Assembly: GCA_028386065.3 (NCBI GenBank)
Contig: JAKUCV010005642.1
Coordinates: forward strand, 63,953 to 127,952
From: Turnera subulata
Lineage: Eukaryota > Streptophyta > Magnoliopsida > Malpighiales > Passifloraceae
DNA length: 64,000 nt
Direction of reading: 5' to 3'
Shown: positions 19,811 to 31,355 of the stretch, piece by piece
Position numbering within the stretch: position 1 is the stretch's first letter
Layout: each line of letters begins with the position of its first letter
Position numbers and translations under genes: made by a program
Notes under the pieces: generated by a model
The model's input: the letters and a program-made list of their open reading frames with translations, nothing else
Database searches by the model: none
What the model was told of the DNA's origin: nothing

Positions 19811-21418
19811 CTCCTTCCTATCACTCTAACACCGCAAAGCCTAGTTTATGATGACTAACCCCACACCACATAGCATCACTTTCAGTTTGGGGTATTTTTC
19901 TTTATACATCTTAGACTAGAAATTCTACCTTTTGATTGTCGGTTAAGTCGTTTCTTTTCTGAATCTTTGTTCTAGCATTGTACCCGTCATTTTGATTAGT
20001 TTTGGTAGTGGGGACACTGCCAGTTTTCAGTTTAGGGTATTTTAGGGTGCAATTTTACAATTTTATGTTTTTTCGGATGATTACTTAATGTAGTTTCAGT
20101 TTTCTATCTATTTTCGTTATGTTTCTTCCAGAGTGAGTCTGTCCTTATTTATGCACCTTCTCTTTTTTTTTTTCAATTTAATTCTGCTTAGATTCTAATC
20201 TCCAGACTTGTCTTATTTTCTCAAAACAAGCAAAACAGGAATAACCTAGCAACTGCATTTCACAAATTCTATCAAATGGGAAGAATCCTGTTAAGAAAAT
20301 TTCTAAACGACACAGGCTCAGCCTGTCTACCATAGAACAGTCCACTACCTCTATCAGGGCAAAATTCTAAGCAAGTCTACAAGTAAGGAAAGGATCTAGG
20401 CCATCTTTGGTACACCAAACGGACCACACCAACCCACATTTCACTCATCAAACCATTGCAACCCAATTTGAGCGAATTATGATGGCCTCATTTTATTCAC
20501 TCACCCTACACATCCCACCTCAACCTTTTGCAGCAAAAATAGGGGCCATCAGTGTCTAAGGGCACAAACTGCTTCAACAGCCTCACCTTGTCAATAAGCC
20601 TGTGAACGAGATTCGATCGAAATTTGAAAGAGATTACCTATACTTAGCCAGTACAAAGATTATAATACCACCAGAATGCATGTACTCCCTCCTTCCTTGA
20701 AAAAAAAAAGGAAAAATGAAAAATATGGGAAAAATAAAAACAAAAAAAGAAAACTAAAATAAAGAAAGGGAGAAAGGACAAGTATAACATCTGGAAAATG
20801 ATATTCCAAGTACAAAAATTCAATTCACATGTTGGAGTCGTTTGCTACATCAAAAGTGGTTGAAGCATTGGGATATCGTTGCTAAATAGCACCAGACCTC
20901 AGAAAAATACGAAATCAAACAGCCTCTACACAGTCTCAGGCTGTTCATGAACAAGAACAAAAGAATCGAGCTCACAAGCCATTTACCTTCGCGCAAATAC
21001 ATCACCCTTCCTTCGACAACCCTCACCCAGCCTCAATACAATACAAATAAAGTCCAAGTGATCCTAACTTGATGACTTTTGCACATTAGGGGAGACAAGA
21101 AGTAATGGGCCTGCATATGAGGTAACATTTTTCACTTTCCAATCCTTAGCAGAACCCCTCAGATGACAGTAGGAATGGAGGTCAGTTGCAAAATTATTAC
21201 TGAGATTTTTATGACAAAAACTACTGACAAGGAATTTGCTTGGAATCGATGCAGTTTTGAAGGAAAATAAGAGGATGCTTGAATTAAGACATCACAAGGA
21301 AGAAACCTAGTGAAAATTTGATACATTGGAACTGCCATCACTTCCTTTCAAAAATCATGCCATCTTTTCTTTATTTTGTTTGCCTGAGGACAAGCAAAAT
21401 CTTCAGTTGGAGAAATTT
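19811..21418 (+). other. 3' non-coding region and polypurine tract of the Athila/Tat-like element
   Basis: No ORF of note. CAGTTTGGGGTATTTTT (about 19883) and CAGTTTAGGGTATTTT (about 20028) recur. GAGGACAAGCAAAATCTTCA followed by GTTGGAGAAATTT (about 21386-21418) is the kind of tract that precedes the 3' LTR in Athila/Tat elements. An A-rich block lies at about 20698-20790. Confidence 0.5.
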
Positions 21419-23482
21419 TGATGCACATGAAATATGTTAGGCATGATTTTAGATGTATTTTCTCTCATTTTATCATGAATACATGCCTTTTTTTTGGATT
21501 ATCTCATCATATTCCCTTGAATTCCATCCCTTACTGTATAAATAGTGATTCCAGGTGTATTTTGAAGAATTTTGGAGGATTTTACCAAACAATTTGAAGA
21601 AACAGCCTCTGGCACAGTATGAGCCTGTTTCAGGATCTATTCAGGCCTGTCATTCACAGCTTGAGCCTGTTTCAGGATCTGTTCAGGCCTGTCATTCACA
21701 GCAGAATTAGTCGAGGGCCACAAATCCTCTTCCAATTGCAGACTGTCTACTGGATTCCACCAATCCAGCCTCGACTCACACGGTCTCAGTAACACTTTGC
21801 CAACCATATGAATATATGGAGTCAATTTTGAGGACAAATCAAGAAAAATTGCAAACAGCCTCAGGCACAAGCTTGGCCTGTGCATTTTGTAGAAACCAAA
21901 AAAAGGGAGAATGAATATAAAATTCGCGCCACTTGCAGTAGAGCAAAACTGGCACCTGCAACCCTTTCCTGAGCACACCAAAAAAATTCCTGAAGATAAG
22001 GTTGCAGCAATCATACTGCCTGGAGAAAAAAAAATCCACTTAAAGAATCAATATCCTCTCCAAAAGTCTTCTGCTGGCTTGCATCAACTGGATTTCAGCC
22101 CATCAACCCCCCCTCCTATGGCGCTACATCCTGACAGGCATGTGGGCAACCAACTTGCTCAACCTCCATGCCTCCAAGCAAGTGGGGAGAGGAAAAAAAG
22201 GGACCTGAGTCGCGCCTATAAAAAGGAGGTAGGAAGAAGAAGGAAGGCATCGAGGAATCGATCGATCAGTTGAGTAGGATTTAAAAACCTATAGAAACAC
22301 TAGGACGAGGGCAAACACGATTCTACTCCCTCTTCTAGCTAGAGATCATATCGCCTCTAGCCTCCAATTCGTTCTAAACACCATATTAACCCTTATCCTC
22401 CTTGTTTCTATAATTCTGATTATGAACTAAACAATCTATTTTTAGGTTGAAGGGGCGTAACATATCTTCTGTTCGATTGTAATAAATTTCTCAATCAATG
22501 TTTCTAATACGCTTTCTTGCCTTGATTGTTGTGAACTTACCCCATGCTTGAGTCTTGATCAAACCAATGCATGATTACAGGTAGCTAGGTGAAGTACCAA
22601 AGGGTGAAATCATAGCTGTTGGACCAACGACAACAGACCCTTAGTTCTTAGCTTTTAACCAAGTCGAGAAGCTAATTGAGGAATTAGCCTCAACACTGCC
22701 CTTAACCCCATAGATTTGACCGGTGCGAAAGTACTAAGGATGAGTGAGAATCAGGGGAGCCACCTGTGAGCGAAAGCAAGTGGGTGCAGTATAGGTTGAG
22801 AGCCCCTGCAAGAACCAACTTCTATAACTAGATTGTACTACCCACAGGCCCAGCCTGTCGCAACACAGTCTAGGAGATAATACCCCTTTTAATCTGATTC
22901 TTGATTATCTGCTTAGAAGCTTATCTCAGTTAGTGGTGACTTGGGGAAGGATTGAGTGGTGAAGTTAAGACTACAAGACCGATAGTGGTCAACCTTCACT
23001 CCCTAGCCATTCGAGAGAAGATAGGAAGAGACTGTGGGAAACCATACCCCAACATTAAACTTCCCCCTTTTGTGAATATCTATACTTAGTGATAGGGGGT
23101 AGATGGAAACTTAGGAAACTATCAATAAGATCGAGAGTCGTTGGTAGTACACCAGGTTGGGAGCCCCTTCAAGACATCATATTAAACACAGGCCGTCAAA
23201 CAGACTGAGCCTGTTGAGCAATTTAAAGTATGAAAATGAAGCTTGTGAACCCCCATATGCCTAAGACCCTCCTCAAATCTGATCCTTCCTTATCTCAACA
23301 CATTGCTACTTTTTTTTACCCGCTTATTTCTACTTTTAAATCAGTATTCACCCACACTCATTTTCATCATTTTTGGCCTAATATATCTATTTAAGGGGTA
23401 ACAGACTCATCCCAGTCCCTGTGGATACGACCTTGATAATGTACTACAACTACCCTATGCACTTGCAGGAACCAATTGTGAC
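21419..23482 (+). repeat. Candidate LTR of the Athila/Tat-like element
   Basis: It starts TGATGCACATG directly after the polypurine-like tract. TATAAAAAG at about 22215 with a structured leader downstream fits an LTR promoter. It probably ends at ...CAATTGTGACA (23482), after which decayed copia sequence begins on the other strand. A 42-bp tandem repeat lies at 21621-21702. The right end is approximate because no partner LTR is visible. Confidence 0.5.
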
Positions 23483-23499
23483 AGTAGAGCACGACTATC

Positions 23500-25565
23500 G
23501 ATATACTATACAACCAATGGTCTAAAGATGGGAGATATTAAGTTCGTGACTATGAACCAATTGAATGGGGAGAACTTATAATAACTTGTTGGGTTGATGC
23601 GCGCAAGTGCTGCTGCATGTAAAATAGCATGCTCCCAAATAGTAATTAGGAGTTTATATGTCATTAGTAATGGTCTTACAATCAATTAGAAATATTCAAT
23701 AAATGATTCACCCATAACGTTTTGGGTATGAACATAATTAGGACGTGTACCCGCAATTGGCTTAATTATAAAAATAAGCGCACACATTAGACCATCTAGC
23801 CGATGCATCAATTAACACCATAAAATTACCTAGATGGTCAACATGGCGGATTTATTAGTCCGCATACTTTCCCTCGAATTATTTCCAAAATTACTGGTGA
23901 TTCTAGGCCAACCTCATCATAGCAAGGCCGAATAGTTTATTTTACTTGTGAGCAAGCAGGACATAAAAATTCATTGGATTGGGAAAACTTCTGGTTTTTC
24001 AAAGAATGACCAAATGAATTTTCAATAATTCTACGCATCATTATTGATTCGGGGCAAGCAATAAATTCATGAGCCAACTTCGAGTTGGTGCCAACTTCGA
24101 GTTGGTGCCAGCTTCGGGCTGTGCAAACTATGTACTTTAATAATTTAGAATTGCTAGCTTCATGCTAGTACATTTCAGCTTCTGGCTAGATATGGTAACT
24201 TTCAATGACTCGAATATTTATATAGTACAATCTAAAGGATAATGCAGGTAATCTTTCCACAACTTGTTTGTTACCTGCAGCAGTAGCCTTTGTAATATAG
24301 AGATATTCAACATCTTTTTCACTTATTGCCTCAACGTAATATCCGTTTGAAATGAATATTAATAAATTCCTTTGACTTGAATAAAATATCCTTTTATTAT
24401 TATAGGTAAGAAAAAATTTTACTCTTCACGAGTATGATAGAATTCATGCTCTTCCAAAGCATAGACATTTACTCATCTGGCGCATATTAATCTATAGTAA
24501 AACTTGTGCTATTTCGGAGCTTAAATATATGCCCTTCTAGAGCATAGTGAAACTTGTGCTCTTCCAGAGCACATTAATCTTCTTCTCATTCTCTTTTTTT
24601 TTTTAGATTGTGCTATCATATGCTACTTTCAAATAACTTCTATTAAATACAGAATGTGTTATTGCATTGTCTCTAGGACAAATGCCAAAGTCAATATTAT
24701 AGAAATTATAGTTTCATGTTCACATAAAAAATTTGACAGTTATAACATACTATAAAAAATATAAGAAAAATAAAACATAAAATAAATAAAATAAAATATA
24801 ATGTAACACATAATAACATGATAAAACGGAACATAAAATAAATTCAATTTTGCATTTTTAGCTTAAAATATATATTAGCTTGCACCTTTAGGGTAAGCAA
24901 GATAAGTAACAATGAATCTATCTAGAAGTTAATATCATGATCATCATCTTGAACAAAGTTAGTTTTCAATAATATTAGATTTGTCCTTCATGGACATTTA
25001 GTAAAATTCTACCAAATGGCTTGCTATACGGCATGTTGACCAATGGTCTATTCAAACGGCCAAACCAAAATTATCATTATATGGTCACTTTCACTTTAGG
25101 GAATGGAGCAGAGCAAATTAGATAGGATTCATGATTTTCTAATAATAGCTTATTATTTTGTTCAGCCACAAGGAGGTATGAAATTAAATCCGAAAATTTT
25201 GTGAAGCCTTCTTCATGATATTGCTACTGCAGGAGAACATTTGATGTATGAAAAGTAGATAATAATTTTTTTTCCCTAGAATGACCATCTTCTAGTGGTC
25301 ATATCTTTCTTTTAAATTCTTCCAAAGATCTGCAGGATCTTTGACAATAAAATATTTAATCTTTATACTATCATAAAGATGGTGGCGAAGAAAAATTATA
25401 ACTTTCGCCTTCTTTAAACTAGATGCTTTGTTTTCTTCTTTTATGGTGTCTCCTATACCATTAATATTTAAATACACTTCAGCATCTAGTGCCTATGACA
25501 AATTTCTTCCGGAAATGTCAAGGGCCTCAAATTCAAGTTTTGAAATATTGACCATAATAATAATA
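23500..25565 (-). pseudogene. Decayed Ty1/copia gag to integrase
   Basis: On the minus strand, from about 25565, gag reads ISKLEFEALDISGRN and then (25477-25292) GDTIKEENKASSLKKAK, IIFLRHHLYDSIKI, DPADLWKNLKERYDH, a copia gag start. At 25175-25060, SYLLVAEQNNKLLLENHES is the gag C-terminal part. From about 24300 the pol region follows: VVERLPALSFRLYY, then the integrase zone MMRRIIENSFGHSLKNQK, INPPC, and finally FGSMLFYMQQHLRAS with NISHL near 23525. Stops and frameshifts are frequent and the integrase catalytic core is largely deleted. It ends near 23500 against the gypsy LTR; RT and RNase H are absent. Intermediate stretches are assigned by order alone. Confidence 0.7.
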
Positions 25566-25656
25566 ATGAAATAATATCAAAAGATATGAAATAAGTAATA
25601 AAGATTAGTAAAACAATAATAATATAGAGTATATAATAAATAAATACTTAATCAAT

Positions 25657-25870
25657 AAATCTTTCAGGAATATTGATAGCATAATAATAAAGAATATGTA
25701 ATACATATATACGCTTACTTGATAAATCTTTCAGCAATATTAATAGCATAATAATAAAGAATATATAATATATACGCTTACTCGATAAATCATTCAGCAG
25801 TAATAATAGCATAATAATAAAGAATATAAAATATATATGCTTACTCGATAAATCTTTCAGCAATAATATA
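25657..25870. repeat. Tandem repeat (about 61-69-bp units) in the copia leader
   Basis: Four diverged AT-rich units contain a shared core (GATAAATCTTTCAGCAATA, or close variants), with cores at about 25653, 25722, 25784 and 25847. They lie between the copia gag start and its primer site, i.e. in the untranslated leader. Confidence 0.75.
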
Positions 25871-25961
25871 ACATAATAATATAAAATATATACAACATAT
25901 ATAGAAATGATGAAAGTAGTAATAAGAACAATTTTAGAAAAAAATACCTTAGTAGAGTAAA

Positions 25962-26165
25962 GACTCGTGCTGATAACTTGTTATAAAATTGGAGGATTAA
26001 TTCTTTATTAGCAATAAAATAAGAGAGTGATAGTAAAGCCATGAAGAAAAGAAATAAGAATCCAAATGCCAATACTTTAACTTGACATAGCATGACAAGA
26101 GCTATACTAATTTTTTTGGCTGAAGTTACAAGGGAGGAGGAGCAAATGCGGGAGCAGCCACGCAT
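25962..26165 (-). repeat. Copia primer site and LTR remnant
   Basis: The minus strand has TTATCAGCACGAGTC (plus 25962-25976), a common primer-site sequence of plant copia elements. Next to it, TGTTATAAAATTGG begins at 25979 (the complement of the LTR end). The LTR is cut at 26165 by the LARD-like element. Confidence 0.55.
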
Positions 26166-26665
26166 TGTCACGACCCCCGGAATCCTAGTGTGCATAGGAG
26201 TTCGAATTGGGTTGGGACACTACCTTGGCTGTATGGTTGGAATCCTAGTATGGCTAGGAGTAGCTAACCTAGTTGTACAAGGAATGGAATTAGGCCTAGC
26301 TAACCTAAGTCCATGGGTTTGTGTGGGGGTTAAGTAAACCGAGTTTGAGTAGGACTAGGATTACTTAACACTGTCAAACTAGGAGAGAGCCTTGCGGTAC
26401 CTATATAAATAGGATGCGTGAGGGTGAGTCTCTGGGCGTGTGGGTTGTTGTTGTAAACATTGGTTCTTTTATAATAATAGTTACACGAGTATTCTCCCAA
26501 TCCTTTATTCTTGTCTATGTTCTTTATTCGTTAATTCCCTTTATTGTTGTTCTATCTCTTCTCTTTGGTGTGTTTGAAGCTTATAGGCTGAACAAGTAAG
26601 CTTGAGGCTTGCTTGTGCCGCACGGGGGTGTTCTATCCACTGCGCAACACTCTGACCCTGTGACA
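26166..26665 (+). repeat. 5' LTR of the LARD-like element
   Basis: 500 bp, TG...CA bounded, with a promoter-like CTATATAAATAGG at about 26400-26412. It matches 29826-30465 with few substitutions once the insertion there is removed. Confidence 0.85.
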
Positions 26666-26712
26666 AGTGGTAGCGGAGCAAAAAGGTTTTATTCGCGGAA
26701 ATCTGGTGCTGT

Positions 26713-26910
26713 TGGGTGCGCTGCTGGGGGCGCCAACAACTGAGCCTGGGTGCGCTTCTGGGCGCGCCAACGACTGCTGCTGGGTGCGCTTCTGGGCGCG
26801 CCAACGACTAACCTAGGTGCGTTTCTGGGCGCGCCAACGACTGAGCCTGGGTGCACTAACTGCTGTTTCTGGGGGCGCTAACTGGTGCTTCTGGGTGCGC
26901 CAACTGGTGC
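26713..26910 (+). repeat. 34-bp minisatellite containing GGCGCGCC
   Basis: Four good units of 33-34 bp (TGGGTGCGCTTCTGGGCGCG plus CCAACGACTGAGCC, start 26713) are followed by degenerate units to about 26910. It lies just after the primer site and is GC-rich in an otherwise AT-rich region. Confidence 0.8.
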
Positions 26911-29811
26911 TGGTGGGCACTGGAATTGGGCTGATTGGCGTGGTTTGGTTGTTGCTGGAAGGTCGACTTAAACTAAATAAAAAGGTGTTTTTATTTTATT
27001 TGTTGGTCGACTTTGTGGTTGTTGCAGGAGGGTTTTTTGCACGAATAATACTTTCTGATTGGTGACTTTTGAAGACGGTTTGTGACTCTTCTCAATCCTT
27101 ATTGGTCGTTGTGGTGTCGGCCTTGCTGGAGGAAGGAAGAGTGGTGCTGATGTTATGTTGGCAAAGGAGCAAAAGTTTTTATTCGTTGAGATCAAGGCTT
27201 GGGAGCTGCTAGGGGTTGTTGACTTATTTGCTGCTGATTGCTGGTTGGTTTTGCTACTGGTTGCTGCCGACTTTTGTTGCTGTCCAGGGGCTGGTCGACT
27301 TTATTGGGCTGCTACAGCTAGCGCAAGAAGATCTCTATGCACGAAGGAAGCTTGCTGGTTGCGAACTTTTATTTTTCTGCACCAACTAGACTCAAGCAAA
27401 CACAAGGAAGGAGGTACAGAAGCATTGTTGGACAGAGGGGCTTGCTGGTTTTCATGTTTGGCTTTTCAATTATAAAAGTTGAGTTTGTTGGTGGGCTTGC
27501 TGCTGCGTTTGATTATGTGCTTGCCGATTGTGGAGGGCTGCTTGGTTTTGTTGATTGAATTTATGTGGATTAATTGGAGTTCCCGTTCCTTAAGCACTTA
27601 CGCAATTATTGTCTTTGGTTACTGTTGGTTGACTATTTCACTTTGAGGTAACTGTATCTTTTGTTGGTGGACTTCAAAGATACGTTGGGAGCTATTGGCT
27701 GTTTTAGTTGGCTTTGCTCTTGGATTATTTCCATCATTCACACACATGTTTCTTGGAGCTTCTTTTTTGTTTTCTCTGGATTGCTTTGGTTTGGACATGA
27801 CCATGGTTGGCAAGGTTGTTGGGAGTGCGTTGATGCAATTGCCTTGTTGGGTGTTCGGTGTCAAGCATTGTTGGACTGTTGGTGCAAACTCGGAGGATGG
27901 GTGAGCTGATCAGGTGCGATTAGGTGCTTGTGATGTACCGTTAGGACGTGCTGATGCGATTGGCAAGCTGATGGGTACGCATTCGGACAGAATTGGTCAG
28001 CGATGCACAGGCTGTACAAGCAGAGGGCGTGAACAGTGCACAAAGGGTGCTCATTTTGGACACGGGCAGCACACGGATGACTCGAACAACGGGGAGGCTA
28101 ACTACAGACTTTCGGTGCAATTTCTCATGGACATTTCCAGCAGTAAAATTGTACCTTTTAAACATCAATTGGCGGAGGAAGGACACGTTGGTGAACCACT
28201 TTTCTCATTTCACATGTTGCGTCAATTTTTGTTGCTTGGTGGGGGATCTTTTTACTTTCACTTTGATGGGAGTTGGAGGAATTCGGCACAAAGTTCTGGG
28301 GCTTTTCAAGGAGAAACATGGATGATTCTTGCGACAAGAGGAAGAGTAGATACAAGTAGGATGGCTTGTTCTTGGGGAAGACAAGTTGGATTTCTTGGTG
28401 CTTTTCGATAAGGTGACACATTCTTGGTGGACTGTCATGGTTCAATGCTGAATAGAGTTTTGGCACTTGGGAGGAACTTTGGACAGCAAGGTGTGGCAGA
28501 ACTTTGTGAGCATTCAAGTGATTGGGGTGACAAGGTCATAACTTGGGATGCTTTAGACAGAATGGCGCATTGCTTTGGTGTTCTTGTTGATTTGCTGCGG
28601 TGTAGGGAACTTCATGGTGAAGTGCACTTGGCACGCTTGGACAAATGCGTTGGGGATTTTGTTAGCACTCAAGAAGACTTTGGCTTGACGATAGAGAAGA
28701 CAATGGATTGGAGATGTCGACTTGATAATTGTGGTTTTTGTGCTGATTACTTTGTTAGTGCGTGGTACATTGACAGGTTTTGGTGGAGGTTTGCTGCAAA
28801 GGTGTTTGCAAGCAACTCAAAGGCACATAAACACAAGTTGACAAGGGAGAATGCGACTCTTTTAAGGAGGAGTGTTTTTTATGGATGCAAAAGACATTGT
28901 GGCGGCAATGTTGGGTGCAGCAATGCATGGTGGCCTGATGGGGCAGACACTCGAGACAACTCCAAGATTGAGGTACCAACGATGGAGCCGAGGAGTGGTT
29001 CAAGATCGGAGGTACAACCTGATTGCAAGGGTGGATTGGTCAATCTTCATTCACAAGGGACTGTGATGTCTTAGGTGGTGGAGAGAGCAGCGCGAGTTGC
29101 ACATCAAATGCAGAGTCAAGGAAAAGGCAAAGCAAAGGTGACAACGAGCTACTACCAAGGGAGGCATGTGCACTGGCTAAGTCATATGGAAGAGGAGGCA
29201 CAGTTGTGGACATGATGCTTGGGCTGCTACTACCAAGGGAGGCATGTGCACCGGCCAAATCATATGGAAGAGAAGGCACAGGTGTGGACATGATGCTTGG
29301 TTTACGGTGTAGACAGTTACATAGTATGTGCGAGTTTCTGAGGCGGTATACACTTGCAAGGAGATTGCGAGACAGGGAGTATACACTTGCTGTAGGGATG
29401 CGAGACATTTGTTATTGTTACATTTGTTCCGAGGATGGCTTAGCACAAGGGCATGTTTTCAGCAAGGAGATGGGTTCGAAGAAGACGGTTGGGGCTATGA
29501 GTTTGCTGGAGCAACGGGATGGTATGCGTCGAGTGCACACACTTATTGGAAGTGGGGTACACACACTTGTTCGAGGTGGCGAGGATGCTAACTGAAGATT
29601 TAGAATGGCTGAAGATTGGAGACCGAAGATGATCAGGGGCTGGTCATGGCACAATTGGAAGCATGATTTTGTTTTGATTGTTCAGTGGCTTGGCGACTTC
29701 AAGTGGAGGGATTATCCATTGGCGAGGTGGAAGCGTGAACATCGAAAACGACTATTCGAAGGCAGAGTAGTTGTGGCGCATCATCAGATTGCAACGAGGG
29801 CGTTGCAAGAT
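26911..29811 (+). other. Internal region of the LARD-like element, no supported gene
   Basis: The plus strand is G/T-rich (many TTGCTGGTTG-like words) to about 27900, then more mixed. Open frames of 100-216 codons (e.g. 27914-28411, 28424-29074, 29023-29595) overlap one another, have no domains, and are expected from the biased composition. A 78-bp tandem duplication lies at 29148-29300. Confidence 0.6.
29148..29300 (+). repeat. 78-bp direct tandem duplication
   Basis: GCTACTACCAAGGGAGGCAT begins at 29148 and again at 29226; the ~75 bp that follow match with about six differences. Confidence 0.85.
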
Positions 29812-29825
29812 TAGGTGGTGGAGAA

Positions 29826-30465
29826 TGTCACGACCTCAGAATCCTAGTGTGCGTAGGAGTTCGAATTGGATTGGGACACTACCTTAGCTGTATAGTAGGA
29901 ATCCTAGTATGGCTAGGAGTAGCTAACCTAGTTGTACAAGGATTGGAATTAGGCCTAGCTAACCTAAGTCCATGGGTTTGTGTGGGGGTTAAGTAAACCA
30001 AGTTTGAGTAGGACTAAGATTACTTAACACTGTCAAACTAGGAGAGAGCCTTGCGGTACCTATATAAATAGGATGCGTGAGGGGGAGTCTCTGGGCGTGT
30101 GGGATGTTGTTGTAAACGTTGGTTCTTTTATAATAATAGTTACACGAGTATTCTCCCAATCCTTTATTCTTGTCTATGTTCTTTATTCGTTATCAGAAGA
30201 TTTGACTAAGTTTCTTTTATTGTTGTACTGCCCCTTTTTTTGCTCTCCTTTTGTATCCTGTTCCCTCTTGTTTTTTCTAGCCTTCAGTGCTAAGCCATTG
30301 CCCAAAAGACTTCTTCTACATTTTCATTCATGAATGAAATCATCGATTAGCATCAAAAAAAAAAAATGTTCTTTATTCGTTAATTCCTTTTATTGTTGTT
30401 CTTTCTCTTCTCTTTGGTGTGTTTGAAGCTTATAGGCTGAACAAGTAAGCTTGAGGCTTGCTTGT
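29826..30465 (+). repeat. 3' LTR of the LARD-like element, truncated and interrupted
   Basis: It starts TGTCACGACCTCAG after the polypurine tract and follows the 5' LTR to GAGGCTTGCTTGT at 30465, where homology stops. The 174-bp insertion at 30193-30366 interrupts it. Confidence 0.82.
30193..30366 (+). mobile_element. 174-bp retroposed insert (5'-truncated LINE or SINE) with 16-bp target duplication
   Basis: It is flanked by TGTTCTTTATTCGTTA at 30177-30192 and 30367-30382, and ends in a poly-A tract. Its T-rich body and ATGAATGAAATCATCG near the tail look like a LINE 3' untranslated region. The 5' LTR lacks it, so it inserted after the LARD element did. Confidence 0.85.
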
Positions 30466-31355
30466 TGTTCATGTTCCCATCGATAAATTTGAATATGATA
30501 AAAAACAATTTTACCAAGCAGTAACAATGACATTTACATAATTTATTTATAACAATAGAGACGTAACTAAAGGGACATTATACTGATGAACCAAGAACAT
30601 GAGAAAATGAGGGTTCTTGACGGTGTGTTTATGGTGGAGTCCGGAGGGTTAGCTTTTCATCTCCAGATATGATATTTCCTGCACCACATGACTTTGTTTG
30701 TCAAAGTGCGAGAACCCTCTCATCAATATCTTGATCTACATGAAAACTGAAATAGGAAAAGATATATTGCTTCCTATATCTATCTCTCTGACGCATGCAT
30801 TAAAGTTGCTTTTTCTGTCCTCAACTTTCCGACTAATTAAGTATTTGGAGATTTGTAACTCAAGACTAGTCTGGAATTATCATCAAGGACAAGTATTCCA
30901 TCAATATCCATGGTTGGTTGCGTCTCTCTCTCTATATATAGGCAACAGATTTTTTTTTGATGCTAAAGGCGACAGAGTAGTAGCTGTAGAATCTTTAGGA
31001 TCATTTGAAATACAAAGAAAAATTAAAGGGAAAGCAAAGAACCGAATAACAGAGAAATAAACCCTAGGACGTGCAATATGTCTCTAGGAAGTTACTTAGA
31101 AACCCTAGGAAGTGAAAAGATTAATAATAAATCGTAATTACATGGATAATATATTAACGCGTTTTCTGTTATATCTCATGGGCACAGGAATTCCAACTTG
31201 AAATTGGAATTCCTGTTACCACTCGGTTCCCATACAATCTATATATATACACACACACACATAAGGCCACACACAATATTGAATACACATTCACAAAACC
31301 CTCAGCTTCTACAAGTAAAAAAAAAAAAAGAAGTCTACAAAACCCTTAATTCTAT
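30466..31355 (+). promoter_or_regulatory. Upstream region of the NAC gene
   Basis: Between the LARD element and the NAC ATG no gene is supported. TATATATA at 31240-31247 followed by a CA microsatellite (31249-31260) gives a likely transcription start near 31275 and a ~80-nt leader containing an A run (31317-31330). A CTCTCTCTCTATATATAGG motif at about 30922-30940 is another TATA-like site. Confidence 0.5.

Larger units (their letters stand above)
26166..30465 (+). mobile_element. LARD-like non-autonomous LTR retrotransposon
   Basis: A 5' LTR (26166-26665, TGTCACGACC ... CTGTGACA), a primer site AGTGGTAGCGGAGC (26666-26679), ~3.1 kb of internal DNA, a polypurine tract TAGGTGGTGGAGAA (29812-29825) and a 3' LTR (29826-30465) make up the element. 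The LTRs are nearly identical over most of their length, so it is fairly young. The 3' LTR lacks the last ~50 bp and holds a 174-bp insertion. The internal region has no gag or pol motif in any frame; it is strongly G/T-biased and repetitive, as in LARDs. No matching TSD is visible because the right end is truncated. Confidence 0.8.

Noticed and set aside
21419..23482. Firm call of a complete LTR with target duplication
   Set aside because: Only one copy is in the window and the right end rests on a CA before decayed copia sequence; bounds are approximate.
27914..29595. Frames of 165-216 codons in the LARD interior
   Set aside because: Mutually overlapping in several frames, no domain, biased composition; expected in G/T-rich non-coding DNA.
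30698..31060. 120-codon frame upstream of the NAC gene
   Set aside because: Does not begin with ATG, no domain, overlaps TATA-like repeats; likely chance.
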